This document shows, piece by piece, positions 63,958 to 64,000 of a DNA stretch of 64,000 bases. The translations under genes were made by a program, and so were the position numbers. How positions within the stretch are numbered: the stretch's first letter is position 1; each line of letters starts with the position of its first letter. The notes beneath the pieces were generated by a model that saw only the letters and a program-made list of their open reading frames with translations, had not been told where the DNA came from and searched no databases. The stretch comes from JAFDWI01 sp963764215 (GTDB taxonomy: Bacteria > Actinomycetota > Acidimicrobiia > Acidimicrobiales > Iamiaceae): contig CAVXRS010000006.1 of the NCBI GenBank assembly GCA_963764215.1, positions 124,001-188,000 on the forward strand, written 5' to 3'.

Positions 63958-64000
63958 CACCGTGCCTCCTCGTGGGGGACGCCGAGCGCGGCCGCGAGCA
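63957..64000 (-). CDS. 3' end of a gene running off the window
   Basis: The minus-strand frame reads LAAALGVPHEEAR and stops at TGA 63959-63957. The composition is coding-like, and GAGGAGG just before the stop serves the next frame. The product cannot be named from 14 codons. Confidence 0.45.
   Translation of the reverse strand, partial: LAAALGVPHEEAR

Larger units (their letters stand above)
63758..63960. repeat. Tandem duplication, two copies of about 100 bp (period 103)
   Basis: Copy one (63758-63856) and copy two (63861-63960) differ by one substitution and one inserted base. Each begins with GCTCCTTTGGCG and ends with GCAGCCATCAC. The duplication separates an upstream gene's stop from the carboxymuconolactone-type gene and supplies the latter's ribosome-binding site. 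It could be a recent slippage or recombination duplication, a small mobile repeat, or an assembly artefact. Confidence 0.85.

Overview
The window is a piece of a high-G+C actinobacterial chromosome, most likely from an uncultured relative of the Acidimicrobiia. That placement is an inference. It rests on the very high G+C content, on the actinobacterial order crgA - trpG - pknB - pbpA - rodA - pstP - fhaB - fhaA (24.3-32.6 kb), on a neocarzinostatin-like secreted protein, on a DUF2510 protein, and on many genes that appear to start without a leader. About twenty apparent single-base frameshifts break otherwise conserved genes. They occur in GC-rich stretches and across unrelated families, so sequencing or assembly indels explain them better than gene decay. 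Broken genes are given here as one feature spanning both halves.

Layout, 0-15.7 kb: a glycosyltransferase, prephenate dehydratase, larB-larC (nickel-pincer cofactor), a fatty acid desaturase facing a PaaX-like regulator across a palindrome, a membrane glycosyltransferase, a neocarzinostatin-like secreted protein, an MBL-fold hydrolase, a large metallophosphoesterase/membrane/DUF2156 fusion, an orphan DNA methyltransferase and an acyl-CoA synthetase. 15.7-21.1 kb is a mobile-element scar: IS30-like fragments, an IS1380 element with intact ends and a CCAG target duplication, an ISL3-type fragment, and a lower-G+C segment with GNAT, acyl carrier protein and lipoprotein genes. 21.1-24.2 kb carries lgt, a thiolase, an unusual 3+3 inverted repeat array and a small zinc-ribbon protein.

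24.2-32.8 kb is the cell-wall growth and Ser/Thr signalling operon: crgA, trpG/pabA, a PASTA kinase, a class B PBP, a SEDS glycosyltransferase, a PP2C phosphatase and two FHA proteins, followed by tRNA-Leu(CAG). 32.8-45.9 kb holds a PQQ-propeller lipoprotein, an MMPL transporter, DUF302 with a CsoR/CstR-type repressor, a large unrecognised protein, a secreted S15-type hydrolase, a CstB-like persulfide dioxygenase-rhodanese, a channel-like membrane protein and a PAP2 phosphatase. C-rich/G-rich palindromes lie both at the MMPL/DUF302 divergence and upstream of the persulfide dioxygenase. With the two-cysteine repressor, they suggest one sulfane-sulfur-responsive regulon.

45.9-62.2 kb is mostly a surface polysaccharide locus: a carotenoid oxygenase, two glycosyltransferases, an O-antigen-ligase-like protein, a NeuB-type fusion, a NeuA-type cytidylyltransferase, then divergently two Wzz/BY-kinases, a nucleotidyltransferase-like protein, a phosphoglycosyltransferase, another glycosyltransferase and a PqqD-like protein. 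The set suggests a lipid-linked exopolysaccharide carrying a nonulosonic acid. The window ends with an unknown gene coupled to a carboxymuconolactone decarboxylase-like gene, preceded by a tandem 103-bp duplication that carries tiny, translationally coupled reading frames.
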